Source: Micropterix aruncella (taxonomy: Eukaryota; Arthropoda; Insecta; Lepidoptera; Micropterigidae). From it: a stretch of 64,000 nt of DNA. The notes beneath the pieces were generated by a model. That model ran no database searches. It worked only from the letters and a program-made list of their open reading frames with translations, and had not been told where the DNA came from. Shown piece after piece: positions 19,370-30,814 of the stretch. The translations under genes were made by a program, and so were the position numbers. Each line of letters begins with the position of its first letter. Position 1 is the stretch's first letter. The stretch covers positions 1,128,670-1,192,669 of the forward strand of contig OX155962.1 of assembly GCA_944548615.1 (NCBI GenBank), given 5' to 3'.

Positions 19370-21035
19370 TATCTCCCTTATAGGCCCAAGTAACCACTTC
19401 AAATTCCTTGGCAGGAAAATCACCTGTCAAGGAAAATACCTCTCTGGCTATCATGTTATAGAACATTTTAGTAGTTGTCTGGCAAAGATAGATGCCTTGC
19501 TAATTTATTGCCCTCGTAAGGCTTGGATCTATGACAACTATCTAACTTCACATTTGTCATGGCCCTTTCTTATTTACGATTTCACCAAAACCCAACTGTC
19601 TCGTCTGGATGCACTGGTGACAGCTAGTTTAAAATCCTGGTTGTCCTTAGCCAAACCAGCTGACCCCTCGACTCTCTTCAGGTCCAAACACAATTTTGGG
19701 CTAGCTCTAAAACTGCCCTCTCTGCTCTACGCCAACTCCAGAATAACCAAACATTCCATTCTAAGCAATTCCAAGGATCCGGCAATATCGAAGCACGTAA
19801 CAAGCGGCCGTAGTGAGTCAAATGATCTACAAGCCCGCGTAGACTTCCACAAAAAGTTCCTTGCTGGAATCAGCCAGAACGGCAATGGTCTGGGGTATGG
19901 CAGTACAACCATGAGCGATGTGGACTTGAAGAAGTCTCTCTTGCGGGGAGATTACGACAGTGATAGTATGGCCATTGATTTTATAGTGTAATAATCAATG
20001 GTATGGCTCACGCTATTGGCCTTCAATGCCATAATGATTGGACAACAATTGGAGACTTTTGCATTCCTCCTCCAATGCACTGGAAAGTAATGTTGTATGA
20101 TGGACGCCAGAGATGCTGAAATTTTATTTAAATTCCTTTCAGCGTACGCTTGCAGACCCCAGTAACCTCGCTCGTTGGAGCTTTGCCGAGGATAGTTCAT
20201 GCCCCCTTTGTAGCAATACCCCTTGCACAGCCAGGCATATTCTAGCTGGCTGCAAGGTGGCCTTAGATCAAGGTGGCCTTAGATACCGCCACGACAAAGT
20301 CCTTGCTGTTATTCGCGAGGTAATTAGCCTCTCGGTGGCTCAAGGGTTTGACAGTACCCTCCAAACCCCCAATACAGTTTGTGCGGGATGGCTCTAAAGC
20401 CAAAAAACATTTCACTACAAAACCTTTCTCAATAATCGAGAAAGCTTCAGATTGGATTCTGGAGGTCGATTCGGTCTTTAAGTAGTATAAATTCCCTGAA
20501 AGTCTCGGATGCAGAGCCCTGCGTCCAGATATAACTCTTTACTCTCTATCTCGGAAGATGGTCCTTATCGTAGAATTAACTGTTCCATGGGAATCAAATA
20601 TCCCAAAAGACCACGAGTACAAATTAAATAAATACCATGATCTCGCAAATGCCGTCACCAAGAACGGCTTCACGCGGTAGAAGTTGGCGCTCATGGCCTG
20701 CCAGCTAAATCTCTGTTTCACCTTTTTAAAGATCTTGGTCTCTCCAGGAAAATAATCAACTCCTTAGAAAAATTATCTAAAACCGCGATTTCCGCATCTC
20801 AAATTCTATGGGGAGTTGACAGCTTCGAAGGGGGAGTGAATGGGTGGTAAGGTGAACGCTCACATGTGGCAAGACAGCTATCCTAAACCTATCACAGCCG
20901 GTTGTTAGTCCGGAATCCACTGCTCACCCCCCAGAAGTGTAATAACACTATATGATGAATTCACTATATGATAACACTATATGATACTTCGGTCGGTGAA
21001 TTCCATGGCAGCTCCGTTTGTATTTTATTTTATTT
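19370..21035 (+). mobile_element. RLE-type LINE fragment (copy 4)
   Basis: It starts in the thumb (SNHFKFLGRKITCQGK, open to 19991) and continues past a 26-bp duplication/insertion near 19980-20000 through the CCHC region (CPLCSNTPCTARHILAGC near 20200-20255) and the endonuclease to a TATTTTATTTTATTT tail. Frameshifts and small deletions interrupt the CCHC-endonuclease part. Near its 3' end the word CACTATATGAT is repeated three times (20946-20985), a local tandem duplication. Confidence 0.88.
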
Positions 21036-21219
21036 ACTGTACTGAAACATTGACGCAACAGGACTGCACTGAAAAAATCAATTTCACGATGGCAGCACCA
21101 GGTCAGCGCTGACTCGTCTTGGTCATTAACTGACTCAATGTAAATCCGCATTTAGTCAGTTCCAGACATGACAGGCAAAATTTCCTGTAGTATTAAAATT
21201 TCTATAACATCGTTATTTA

Positions 21220-21421
21220 CCATAGATCAGTGATTCCCAAAGTCGAGCCTGTTGGACCCCTGGGGGTCCACGGGAGACTTAACGGGGGTCTACGTTGGCG
21301 TGAAAAATATTGTTAAAATGTATGGGAATATGGTAAAAAATGCATCAGCAGGGGGTCCACCGAAACCAGTAAAATTTTGATGGTCTACGAGAAAAAAAGT
21401 TGGGGAACCTCTGCCATAGAA
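21220..21421. mobile_element. hAT-type MITE with 8-bp TSD
   Basis: The element 21228-21413 begins CAGTGATTCCCAAAGTC and ends GTTGGGGAACCTCTG. These are inverted CAG(T/A)G-TTCCCAA termini of hAT elements. Flanks CCATAGAT (21220-21227) and CCATAGAA (21414-21421) match at 7 of 8 bases, the 8-bp TSD of hAT transposition. The body contains CCCCTGGGGGTCCACGG. No coding capacity (186 bp). Confidence 0.88.
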
Positions 21422-21870
21422 TAAAATAACATGAAATATTTTTATCAATTGTTAATGTAAAATAAAAAGACATTCGTATAAATAAAATAGTCTTAATTTC
21501 AATCGCAATATAGTTTTATTTGTACTTAAAATTTGACATTCTTGAACAACAATACAGTATTGCACGAAAAGTGTGGCACTATTTTTCTCTATTACTTAGA
21601 TAATAATAATTATTAGGAAAATATTTGTACAAATTCTGGAAAACCTTTCACTGGTAATAAAAAAACGAGATTGAAGCGAGGATCGTAATGATAAAACTTA
21701 AAAGTAGAATTTTGTGAAAAAATAAAAAAATCTGCGCTTTTCTAATACTAATTGCACTCTTGTGTTAAATAAATTATTTTCGTAGACTATTAAGATATAA
21801 CTAATGGTATTTACATTATATTACATGATTGGCAAGGTATTTGTTCGTATTCTAATCTCTCATAGTTGGG
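21422..21870. other. AT-rich intergenic stretch, no gene seen
   Basis: Nothing coding and no repeat boundary found. It lies between the hAT MITE and a fold-back element. Confidence 0.5.
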
Positions 21871-22673
21871 GAGCCAGCGAAAAAAAAAGTGTACGAGTTT
21901 TGGAAAAGCTGATACTTTCATATCAGACAGTATGTTGTCCATAGAATGCCGGGGTACAGTCAGCAGGTCTGATTCAGGGACACCTGGCGCTGGCGTACTA
22001 GGAAAGTTGTAATTTTAGTCTAGAAAAGCTAAAAATTCATTAGTGGATAATGGATGCAATAAAGAACTCGAAACATATGGTGAGACTGCTTTATAATCGA
22101 ATGTGTGGTGTCAGAATCTCCATACCATTATATTGCATGGCACAGTTGACCGATGCGTCATAGACCAATGCGTGACATACGCTCAGCCATACAAGAATAG
22201 ACCACACGACCAGTCTGAGAAATCGATGAGGAATAGAAAGAGAAAGCTGCATATGAGCCCTCTCTATCCTCGTCTAGTCGCGTATGTGTAGGACACATGT
22301 AAACATATACTAAGTGCAACGCTTCCACACCATAATGTCTGCTATGTGAGTTTAATCGTTCGTTGCATTTTTAAGTTTTTGTTTTATTATGTGAAATAAT
22401 TCAGAATTAAAGAATTCTTAATTATACTCAATTAAAGAATGATAACGCATGCGCAACTAGACAAGGATAGAGGGGGCCCATATGCAGCTATCGCTTTCTA
22501 TTCCGCTATCGCATTCACTCACAATCCACCTTCGTACTCCCCCGGTCTATTCTAGTATGGCTATGGACGTACGATGTCCCGGAATCTGAACTGTTGACTT
22601 TACCCCGGCATTCTATGGCCAAAATACTGTCCGATCTGTAAGTATCAGATGTTCCAAAACTTGGCTCTGGCTC
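21871..22673. mobile_element. Fold-back element, copy 1
   Basis: The left arm (21871: GAGCCAGCGAAAAAAAAAGT ... GGAAAAGCTGATACTTTCAT ... ATAGAATGCCGGGGTACAGT) is mirrored by a right arm ending near 22673 (CCCCGGCATTCTATGGCC ... GTATCAG ... CAAAACTTGGCTCTGGCTC). It is related to the more compact copy at 40094-40654. The interior (about 22080-22480) is not recognised as coding. Confidence 0.75.
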
Positions 22674-22851
22674 TTGTGCTATCGTAGTAACACTACGCAG
22701 AAATACTATAATATGGCTATTATTTCGTTTTCTGTACAATCACAGCCCTTACAAATAAAATGTCTTTCGAAACTGTTTACGTTTTGCTGTAGAAGCAAGA
22801 GTTTGGATATAGCACGACCGTGGGGCGGGCGACCGTGAAGATATCGCCGGA

Positions 22852-23102
22852 TCATAATGCATTCAACTGGTTCATAGCAATCTCAGAGAAGTTTCCGTCC
22901 AGGCACGCAACGGCATGCTCTTGCGCAAGAGCCGCCAGCTCTTTCAACCATTCCTCCAAGATGATGGCATTGATGACGGCCCTCCGGATTTTGGAGGATT
23001 GCCAGTAAGCGGCGTCGCTGTGGCTGGCCCATTTCGACGGGGACATCTCGTGCGACGGAGAATGAGTGACGTTCGACGGTTGATTTGGGTTAATAACGGT
23101 AC
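22852..23102 (-). CDS. FHIP1: FHIP1-type gene, terminal exon
   Basis: The acceptor (TATTACAG on the minus strand) precedes 23102; the exon completes a phase-1 codon and ends at TGA 22852-22854. It encodes TVINPNQPSN ... SKIRRAVINAIILEEWLKEL then AALAQEHAV, matching the FHIP family's RVKNAVYCAVIFPEFLKELA-AxxxEHA C-terminal block. FHIP proteins join FTS and Hook to couple dynein to Rab5 early endosomes; that role is inferred by homology. It converges on nischarin, whose stop lies 10.5 kb to the left. Confidence 0.9.
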
Positions 23103-23551
23103 CTGTAATATTTCACAATATTTTTAATGCGAATATGAAAAAAACACGCATATTAGCGATGAGTCAGCCTTTTTCCTATTTCTTTTCAATCGCCAAAAGA
23201 AGTTTGCAATTAAAAGCAGTCAAATTACACTTAAAATCTAATGAAATTATACAGCGAAAATTTCACGACAAATGAATGAATGAAAAACTCTTTATTGCAC
23301 AATTAAAAGAAGGTATAATGGCGGACTTATTGCTACATAACAATATCTTCCAGTCAACCAACCATCGTATCAATCATATTGCAGACATAGAATTTTTAAA
23401 ATGACGCCACAATGAAAAAAAGCTAATGACAGTTAGATAAATCAAACTATATTCAAAAGCGAAAGGGTTCCATCTTCAAATGTTGTAATTATTTTTTTTT
23501 AATTCTTTAAGTGGCCAATTCTGGAAACTTTTGGTGTAACCCATGTAGAAC
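23103..23551. other. FHIP1 intron; retroelement tail
   Basis: Intronic. At about 23268-23300 a GAATGAATGAA run followed by ACTCTTTATTGCACAATT looks like the reverse-oriented 3' end of a LINE/SINE. No coding sequence. Confidence 0.45.
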
Positions 23552-23750
23552 CATTGATCATATATGGTATTAGTTTGTTTAACTCCATAGTACGATTTGG
23601 CAACCCGTCTGCAGCAGCAAAATGCAGATGACACTGATAGCATTGACGGCGAAACTAATTAAATTTCTTTGGTCATCTGTCATAACATTGATAATGAATA
23701 GCTTTTTATAAAGGACTGATCTATATATCGACGGTGGAAAGGAAAAAGTT

Positions 23751-24460
23751 ACTAAGCGACAGTTTAGGCGATATTGAGTTATATATATCACTAGAATCAG
23801 AAAAAAATTCTGCGTCGATTGGTTGTACTCTCAAGCGTCTGCGATGATTTTTGTTGTCGCTTAGATATTTTGTATTTGGTTGATTATTTAGAGTTTTCGG
23901 CGACCAAGCGACTAAAATTTTGATAATTTCTTAAAATATTAGATTTGGAAGCTTTTTCTAAACTGTTTTTCTACTTAGTAAACTTTACATGTTATTGATT
24001 TAAAATATTTTGGCTGTTGGTCCATTTTTCCCGATTGTATGAAAAAATAATAATTTAGTTAGGTAATTTTACTCTTCCGAAAATTGTTTTATTTTCAGAC
24101 ATCAGCCTTTCTTCCTTACCTTAAATATTTTCCATTTGGCATTTAGATATTTATTAAGAGTTCTCATTTACGAAAACATGTCTTTTAGTAATTTTCTTCC
24201 TTCATTTAAAACAGATTACATTCGTCGCATAGGAAAATATGACCTGCCGTTTTCTAAATTATTTTTGGCGCTTAGATATTAATTGCGGGAAGAAGTTTTA
24301 TTTAAAATGGAGTTTGTGTCTTCCGTGCGTATCTTGCTTCGTCGTTTGACCATGCTTCAAAGTGGCCTTGGAGTGGCTTTTGGGAACAAAATGAACAGTC
24401 AGTGTGCGGCGAAGCGTCGTTTAGTTACCACGCGCGTCCCGTTATCCGCCGCTTAGATAG
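23751..24460. promoter_or_regulatory. Subterminal GTCGCTTAG repeats (5' side)
   Basis: CTAAGCGAC occurs in the TIR (23752-23760), TGTCGCTTAGAT at 23855-23866, CAAGCGACT near 23906, GGCGCTTAGAT near 24267 and CCGCTTAGAT near 24448. Repeated words in subterminal regions usually bind the transposase. The same word recurs on the 3' side (28711, 28764, 28947). Confidence 0.55.
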
Positions 24461-24550
24461 ATTATCTGGTAACCGTTTTATTTTAAAGTGTTATTTTTCT
24501 TTACTTTATGTTTCAGTTTCATAATGAGTATGAATTATTGTTTTAGAGTC

Positions 24551-27500
24551 ATGGACCGAAACAAACGCCGTTCGTCCAAAATAATCGACCTGGCTTTGAT
24601 GAATGCGGGTTTATCTAATTCAGAAATAAACGTAACTTTGGTAAAGTATCTACTTACCTACCAATCTCTTGGCAATTTAAATTTACCTATTATTTGACGG
24701 TAACTAATATTTTGTTTTCTTTACAGAATTCTATGCCTTTAAAAAATATATTCGATATCAATACAGAGGCTGATAACTTAAATATAGATGGTAAAAGTTT
24801 GAATCACAAGAAGCAAGCACGCAAAAAGCTTTTATTTGATAAGGAACCGGTATGTACCTACCTGCTTTTAATAACCTATTTTACTTACTACTATTATTCT
24901 ACTATATATTTATTTTATATTTTGCGAATCACTCCACGCTAATACTAACGTGCGTTTGTAACTAAAAAGGATTTTGGCAAATTTTATAGCATGCATTGGT
25001 GTACAAAATGGTGTTGTAGCGTTTCTATTAAATTTCATTGTATCTACTTAATTAGGTTTCTACTTTCTGTAACGGACGGATACGAACCGAATCCTGTTAC
25101 TTTAGAAACTGTGTGCGGGTCCTGCTCCTTTATCGGCGGTTTTAATTACTTAACTAGTGGATAGCTATTATGTTAAGATTTTACCCTATGATTTCGTTCG
25201 TCTTAAGAGTGTTGAAATGAGCTGATGTTCTTATAATTTATCCTTATTTTTTAGGATGAAACGCTGATAAATAAACGGACGTCGAATATCCCAGTCGCTT
25301 GTACTTCTAAGATAGCTACAGAAAACGAAGAAATTGAAAACTATAACCCTTTCTATGAAGGTCCTTTTCTTATAGATCGTGGAGATGATTTAGATAGTTT
25401 AATTAATGAGCACCATCATTCTATAGCTACTCCTGAATATTGTTCGCTTAATACTGTATCTTTTATTGAGGATGTCGCTGGTCCATCCTACGTTAACGTA
25501 GAAGCTCCACTTGAAGTGAAAAGAACGACTGACAAATATTTTGTAGCTGAAACTAGCTCTCCTAGAAAGGCATACGCCGAAACAATCACTTCACCATATA
25601 GAAATGTAATTACCGCTTTTACAGAGTCCGAAAATCCAAATATTCCCACTGTAAACTCCATCCAAAACTCCAATGATTTCTTAAATACACCAAATATGCC
25701 GGCTGCAAGCTCAATTGAACAAAGTACAATCTCAACAAATTCAACGGTTGATGAGTACTGTCGTCCTGGGGGATCAAAATCTGAAAGCCGAAGAGGTCGC
25801 AAACGAAACTCTAAACCCGATAAACGTTATATAGACTATATATCCGATGAAGATTTTTCAACATTTATTGATTATGATGGAGCGGATTTAGATTCGGATG
25901 AATGGAAAGGATCGGATACGTCTGAAGACAATGATGTAAATGATAGTACGGTAAAAAAGGGGCTACGTAAATCTAAGAAGAAAAAGAGAATGGTGGATGA
26001 TACACCAGAAGAAGTTGTGGGTGAAGCAGGTTTGAGACAAAAGAAAAAAAATTTAAAGAGGGAACGACAACAAAAACGTTCTGTCGGTGATGAATATGTA
26101 CGAAAGGGTGGCAAAGTTGTAAATGCCAAATCCCTCCAACTCAATCCATGCAGTGGAAAAAAATGTGGTAACAATTGCATAGACATATCGCTTGAAAAGA
26201 GGCAACAGGTATTCAATCATTTTTGGAAACTTTCAGTGGACCGCCGACGAGACTGGATCGTAAGTTTAACACAAAAACAAGCTATAAAGCGTAAGCGTGT
26301 CAGCTCAGAAAGGCGTAGCACAAGTTTTAAATACCACATTAATGACGGAGAAGGAAGAAGGGTCGTATGTTTACAATTTTTGGCTGCCACTTTAAACATT
26401 TCATCAAAATCCATCTACCATACGGTCAAGAACTCTGATTGGGGCTGTGCTAAAGAAGATTTACGAGGCAAATGTATACCGCCAAATAAAACAAAACCAG
26501 CTACTATTGAATCCGTTATAAATTTCATCAAAAGTTTGCCTGCAGTCGCATCTCACTATTGTCGGCATGATTCCTCCCGGGTCTACTTACCACAGGAATT
26601 CAAAAATATTCCAAAATTGTACAATATTTATAAGAAACGATCCGATGAAAACGTAGTGGATTTTGTTAGTGAAAAAGTATTTCGTAGACTATTTACAGAA
26701 GACTTTAATATTGGTTTCCACGTGCCCAAAAAAGACAAATGCTTGAAGTGCTTGAAATTTGAACAGTCAGATACTACAGATTCGGCAAAAGCGGAAGAAA
26801 AAGCTAGTCACGAAATTGAAAAAACTGAAAGCTACAACCGCTTCTTTGCACACAAAAATATCCATAAAAGTGATCCCAGCACTCTATGTGTTAGTTTCGA
26901 TTTGGAAAAAGTTTTAAACACTCCACACGGAGAATCTATGCTGTTATATTATTCACGAAAATTGGCTGTCTATAATTTATGTTTCTATGAGAATGGCACA
27001 CGCAGGGTATTTTGCTTTTATTGGGATGAGTGTAATGGCAAAAGGGGAGCTAATGAAATATCCAGTATCCTCCATAGATACATAAGATCGGTTGATAAAA
27101 GGGGCAACATAAAAAACTTGCTGCTTTACTGTGACTGCTGCCCTGGACAAAATCGGAACCGGGTAGTCTTGGCGATGATACACTCCGTTTTGCAGGAGTG
27201 CAAAAATCTTGAAACAATACAAGTAAATTATTTACTTACCGGTCACACGTATATGCCTGTAGATAGTGTGCATGCAGTTATTGATGCCAATTTAAAGAAA
27301 ACAATCATATATGCACCATCGCAATGGTACACTGTGTTCAGCACTGCAAGAAAAGATCCCTTTCCATACGAGGTTGAAAAAGTTGGTTTTGAAGATTTTT
27401 ATAAATGGGACTCTATAGCTGATAAATATTTTAAAGGTAATTTAATGGGACATATAAGTAAAATTAGGATTGCGACGTTTAAGAAAAATACACCTTCAAC

Positions 27501-27765
27501 TATTACAATCAAGTATACAATGAACAAATCTGCAAAGTCGAGTGTAATTGAAATTCAGTCAAAAACTAAAGTGCCTCTTATGTCATGCTATCGATCATAT
27601 CTGCCAATTTCAAAGCTGAAATATGAGGACTTAGCTAAACTGTGTAGGGACAAAGTTATACCCACTCATTTCCAACATGAATATATCAAAATTCCACATT
27701 CTTCAACTGAAAAAGATACCTTGCCTGAATCAGACATCGAAGATATAGATACTAATAAGTCTTAA
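24551..27765 (+). CDS. Transposase-like protein, 3 exons, ~907 residues
   Basis: Exons 24551-24640 (starts MDRNKRRSSKIID), 24727-24849 and 25255-27765 (stop TAA) join in phase 0 at GT-AG introns. N-terminal half: acidic/basic low complexity with KKKRMVDD-type basic runs, then a Cys-rich entry (NPCSGKKCGNNCID), LEKRQQVFNHFWKLS, and CLKCLKF near the middle. The C-terminal half looks like an RNase-H-fold transposase: FDLEK (Asp ~620), LYCDCCPGQNRN (Asp ~698) and TGHTYMPVDSVHAVID (~733-748). Insect genomes hold many unnamed proteins with this DxCxGQNRN/GHxYxPxD pattern. I suspect a Sola-like superfamily but cannot confirm it. No frameshift or stop is seen. Confidence 0.82.
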
Positions 27766-28946
27766 ATAAGTATTTCCTTAAAGGAGAAAAAACTGTTTTT
27801 TTCTACTAGTTCTTAAGTGTAAGTCTATTAAAAACTTACTAAATATCACTACAAATTAGTTTATGCGCTGCCTTCGGTTTCAATTTTAATTAGATAGGTT
27901 AAAATAATTTCCTTATTTTTAAGTTATGATTGTGTTACCTACGTTATTATTTAAATTGATAAAGATATCCAATGTGAACTTAAGAATCTTGATTCAATAC
28001 GTATAATTAATAATTATTCTTACTAAATACGATTTTTTGACTGATATATTGATTAAGTCTTGTTAATTTAAATTATGTCAACACTTAAAAAATTCTGACA
28101 AGAGACTTATTTATTACAACTGCGTAACAATGCAAAGCATACTAAAAATTACTTTAAATTTGGTATCGTAATATTAGCCAAAAATAATATTGTTTTCAAA
28201 TTTTTCTACAATTTCCTGTTTGATGTTGGTTTTAAAATGGTTTTATTTAAAAAGTTGGCGATTATCTATAAAAACGGTATACTTTTTGACTGCAATTACA
28301 ACTAACTACAATTACGTTTAAATACAAATTCAACGTGCATTAGTTAGTAAAGTAAGTACTGTTCCTTTATTTTAACATATATTTTTGTTTAGAATTTTTT
28401 GTCTTTTTTATCTATTAAACAATTGTGTGAATAAAAAAAAATCGTTTTATTAGTTGATGATGGGTATTTTTGTAGGTAGAGGCTATGCTATTTCTCCTTT
28501 TTAAACCAAGATAATATGAAATACTTAGGTCGATACCTAAACAAAATTCATCCCTTGGATATAAAGTCCCAGATAAACCCTATCGAATCATAAAGCGTTA
28601 AGCAACTTTACCCTGACTATAGAAAAGTGTTTCTATTATTTAGGCTTTTTTTCCATACCGAAAGTCTGTAAAAATACCTATTTAGGACTTCTTTCCTACC
28701 TGAGAGTAAATGTCGCTTGTCGGTTGGTCGTTTTTTCCTGTAAGCGATTTTGATTAAAATATTACTAAGCGACACTAACTTCTGAAATAGCAAGAAAAAC
28801 AAAATTATATATATGGCATTTAATAAAGAATAAAAATATCTTTTAAATAAACTATGAATTACGCCAATAAAATAAATAGAAAATTTTATACGAATTAAAA
28901 ACGAAAAATTTAAACTTCAAATGGCTCTCCTGTAAAGTTGGCTACA
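27766..28946. other. 3' non-coding part of the DNA transposon
   Basis: AT-rich, no second gene. It has GTCGCTTGTCGG at about 28712 and CTAAGCGACA at about 28765, matching the subterminal motif of the 5' side, before the right TIR. Confidence 0.6.
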
Positions 28947-29419
28947 TGTCGCTTAGTAACTTTTTCCTTTCCACCGTCGATATATAAAAATGAATGTTTG
29001 TATGTCCGCTATGGACTACTAAACCGCTTGACCGATTTTGATGAAATTTTGAGGGAAACTTTAGATTAGTTTGGAGATGGTTCCTGTGAAGTTTGGTGCC
29101 GATTGGACCAAAGGAAACTTTTTAGTGTCCTCAATAAAACCAAAATTCTTCTTTTTTTTTTAAAGCGGCGAATTTGAATTTCGAATGTGACCGCGAAGAC
29201 AGGGGTGAGTAATTCTTTTTTTTATAGTCGAATGAATTTTAAAGCGGCGAATTTGAATTTCGAATGCTATCGATTTGGCATAGCAACGCAGGGTACAGCT
29301 AGTTGATTATAAAAACCCAATAATTTAACCAACGATAACATTCAATTTATTTTTTATAGGCTGTTTCATCACAGAAATAATACGGAGAGATAGAGTGCCA
29401 TCTATTGATAATGAATAGG

Positions 29420-30085
29420 TATCCTCCAAACCCCCAATACAGTTTGTGCGGGTTGGCTCTAAAGGCAAAAAACATCATTGCACTGCAAAACCTTTCTCAA
29501 TAATCGAGAAAGCTTCAGATTGGATTATGGAGGTCGATTCGGTCTCTAAGCAGTATAAATTCCCTGAAAGTCTCGGATGCACAGCCCTGCGTCCAGATAT
29601 AACTCTTTACTCTCTATCTCGTAAGATGGTCCTTATCGTAGAGTTAACTGTTCCATGGGAATCAAATATCCCAAAAGACCACGAGTACAAATTAAATAAA
29701 TACCATGACCTCGCAAATGCCGTCACCCAAAACGGCTTCACTGTTCACCTTCACGCGGTGGAAGTAGGCACTCGTGGCCTGCCAGCTAAATCTTTGTTTC
29801 ACCTTTTTAAAGATCTTGGTTTCTCCAGGAAAATAATCAACTCCTTTCTAGAAAAATTATCTAAAACCGCGATTTCTGCATCTCAAATTCTATGGCTTCG
29901 AAGGGGGAGTGAATGGGTGGTAAGGTGAACGCTCACATGTGGCAAGACAGCTGTCCTAAACCTACCACCGCCGGTCGTAAGTCCGGAATCCACCCTTCAC
30001 CTCTCAGAAGTGTAATAATTATATATGATGGGCCCGATTTTTGGTCGGTGAATTCCATGGCAGCTCCGTTTGTATTTTATTTATC
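29420..30085 (+). mobile_element. RLE-type LINE 3' fragment (copy 5)
   Basis: It starts near TATCCTCCAAACCCCCAATA and carries the endonuclease end in an open frame (29446-29928: PDITLYS, VELTVPWESN, YKLNKYHD, ending WLRRGSEWVVR). The 3' UTR variant GATTTTTGGTCGG is shared with the inverted copy at 34205-34700, so the two form a subfamily. The tail is TATTTTATTTAT. It is inserted in MITE family A copy 1. Confidence 0.92.
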
Positions 30086-30399
30086 TATATGAACTTAAAA
30101 ATGCGTAATTATTATGTAATGAAACCTGTATACTAAATAAAAAATTGTCATCTTTATGGAAATAATATTAAAATAATAAAGAGCTACGATTTGAAAAATC
30201 GTTTAATATATTATTATTTTATATCGTTTAGACGTTTCTACCGTGCGCCACCATACTGTTATACCACGAGTCACCATATTGAACATAATAAGAGAAGATT
30301 AATCAATTTTCAGAGTTATCAATGGAAATTTCATAGGAAAATCGTAGTTGCCAAATCATAGTACGATGTCGAGCAATCTAATATGCTATATAATGAATG

Positions 30400-30814
30400 G
30401 CAGAACGATATTCTGTATTCCAATTAGGGGTCGGAATGACCGAATGACCCACCGCTAATACAAGACAGACATCATGCATTGTGAACACAATGAATCGAGT
30501 TGAAATTACTGTGAACAGTGCAATTGATAACAGATATGTATGATAGGTGCCTTATTGATAATGATTAACAGTCACAATTTAAACACTTTGGTTACCAACT
30601 GTGCATGTGTCACACTAATCAAAAGTTTGATACGTATGCCAGATTAATATCAAAGTGATGCCAGGCAGCCAAAATAGAGCTGATATGGGAAGTGGCCCTA
30701 GATCGAAGATCTGAGAGCTACTCGGGTGATTTTTGAATTGATTTGTGAGATGACATATCTCACTTTTGCATTCCGCATTCAAATCTCAATTGCAAAGTAA
30801 TAGAGACGATATTA
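30400..30814. other. FHIP1 intron, no gene seen
   Basis: AT-rich intronic sequence with no frame or repeat that I can support. Confidence 0.5.

Larger units (their letters stand above)
18511..21149. mobile_element. DNA transposon remnant defined by TIRs, hosting an RLE-LINE
   Basis: GCAGATTTACATTGAGTCAG (18511...) is repeated inverted at 21127-21149 with one mismatch over 23 bp. A second inner match follows on both sides (GGAGTCAGTGGTGGCGCC-like versus GAGTCAGCGCTGACCTGGTG on the other strand). Removing the LINE at about 19370-21035 leaves roughly 970 bp. No transposase is recognisable, so it is non-autonomous or decayed. Confidence 0.6.
23729..28979 (+). mobile_element. Intact-looking 5.25-kb DNA transposon with 33-bp perfect TIRs
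   Basis: 23729-23761 (CGACGGTGGAAAGGAAAAAG...) is the exact reverse complement of 28947-28979. ATATAT flanks both sides, so the TSD lies in a TA run and its length cannot be fixed. It carries one three-exon gene (24551-27765) that looks intact. Subterminal regions hold repeated GTCGCTTAG words. It inserted a few bases inside the 5' end of a Helitron, so it is the youngest layer of that chain. Confidence 0.88.
23720..29302 (+). mobile_element. Non-autonomous Helitron, split by a DNA transposon
   Basis: The 5' end is TC (23720) and the 3' end CTAG (29302), inserted between A and T. A hairpin TGCTAT/ATAGCA sits about 15 nt before the terminus. Without the inserted transposon it is about 330 bp. 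It contains TATAAAAATGAATGTTTGT just inside the 5' end and a 27-bp direct repeat (29161-29187 and 29240-29266). The unoccupied site is visible in the sister MITE at 61200-61235, where the two flanks are continuous. Confidence 0.82.
23552..30399. mobile_element. Long MITE family A, copy 1 (outer layer of nested stack)
   Basis: Left TIR CATTGATCATATATGGTATT (23552) through CATAGTACGATTTGGCAACC; the right end on the other strand (from 30399) reads CATTCATTATATAGCATATT then CATCGTACTATGATTTGGCA. Flanks TGTAGAAC and GGCAGAAC agree at 6 of 8 bases, a possible TSD. The element is interrupted by a Helitron at 23720-29302 (which itself holds a DNA transposon) and by an RLE-LINE fragment at about 29420-30085. 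Other copies: 54416-58782 and 60666-61831. Confidence 0.72.
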
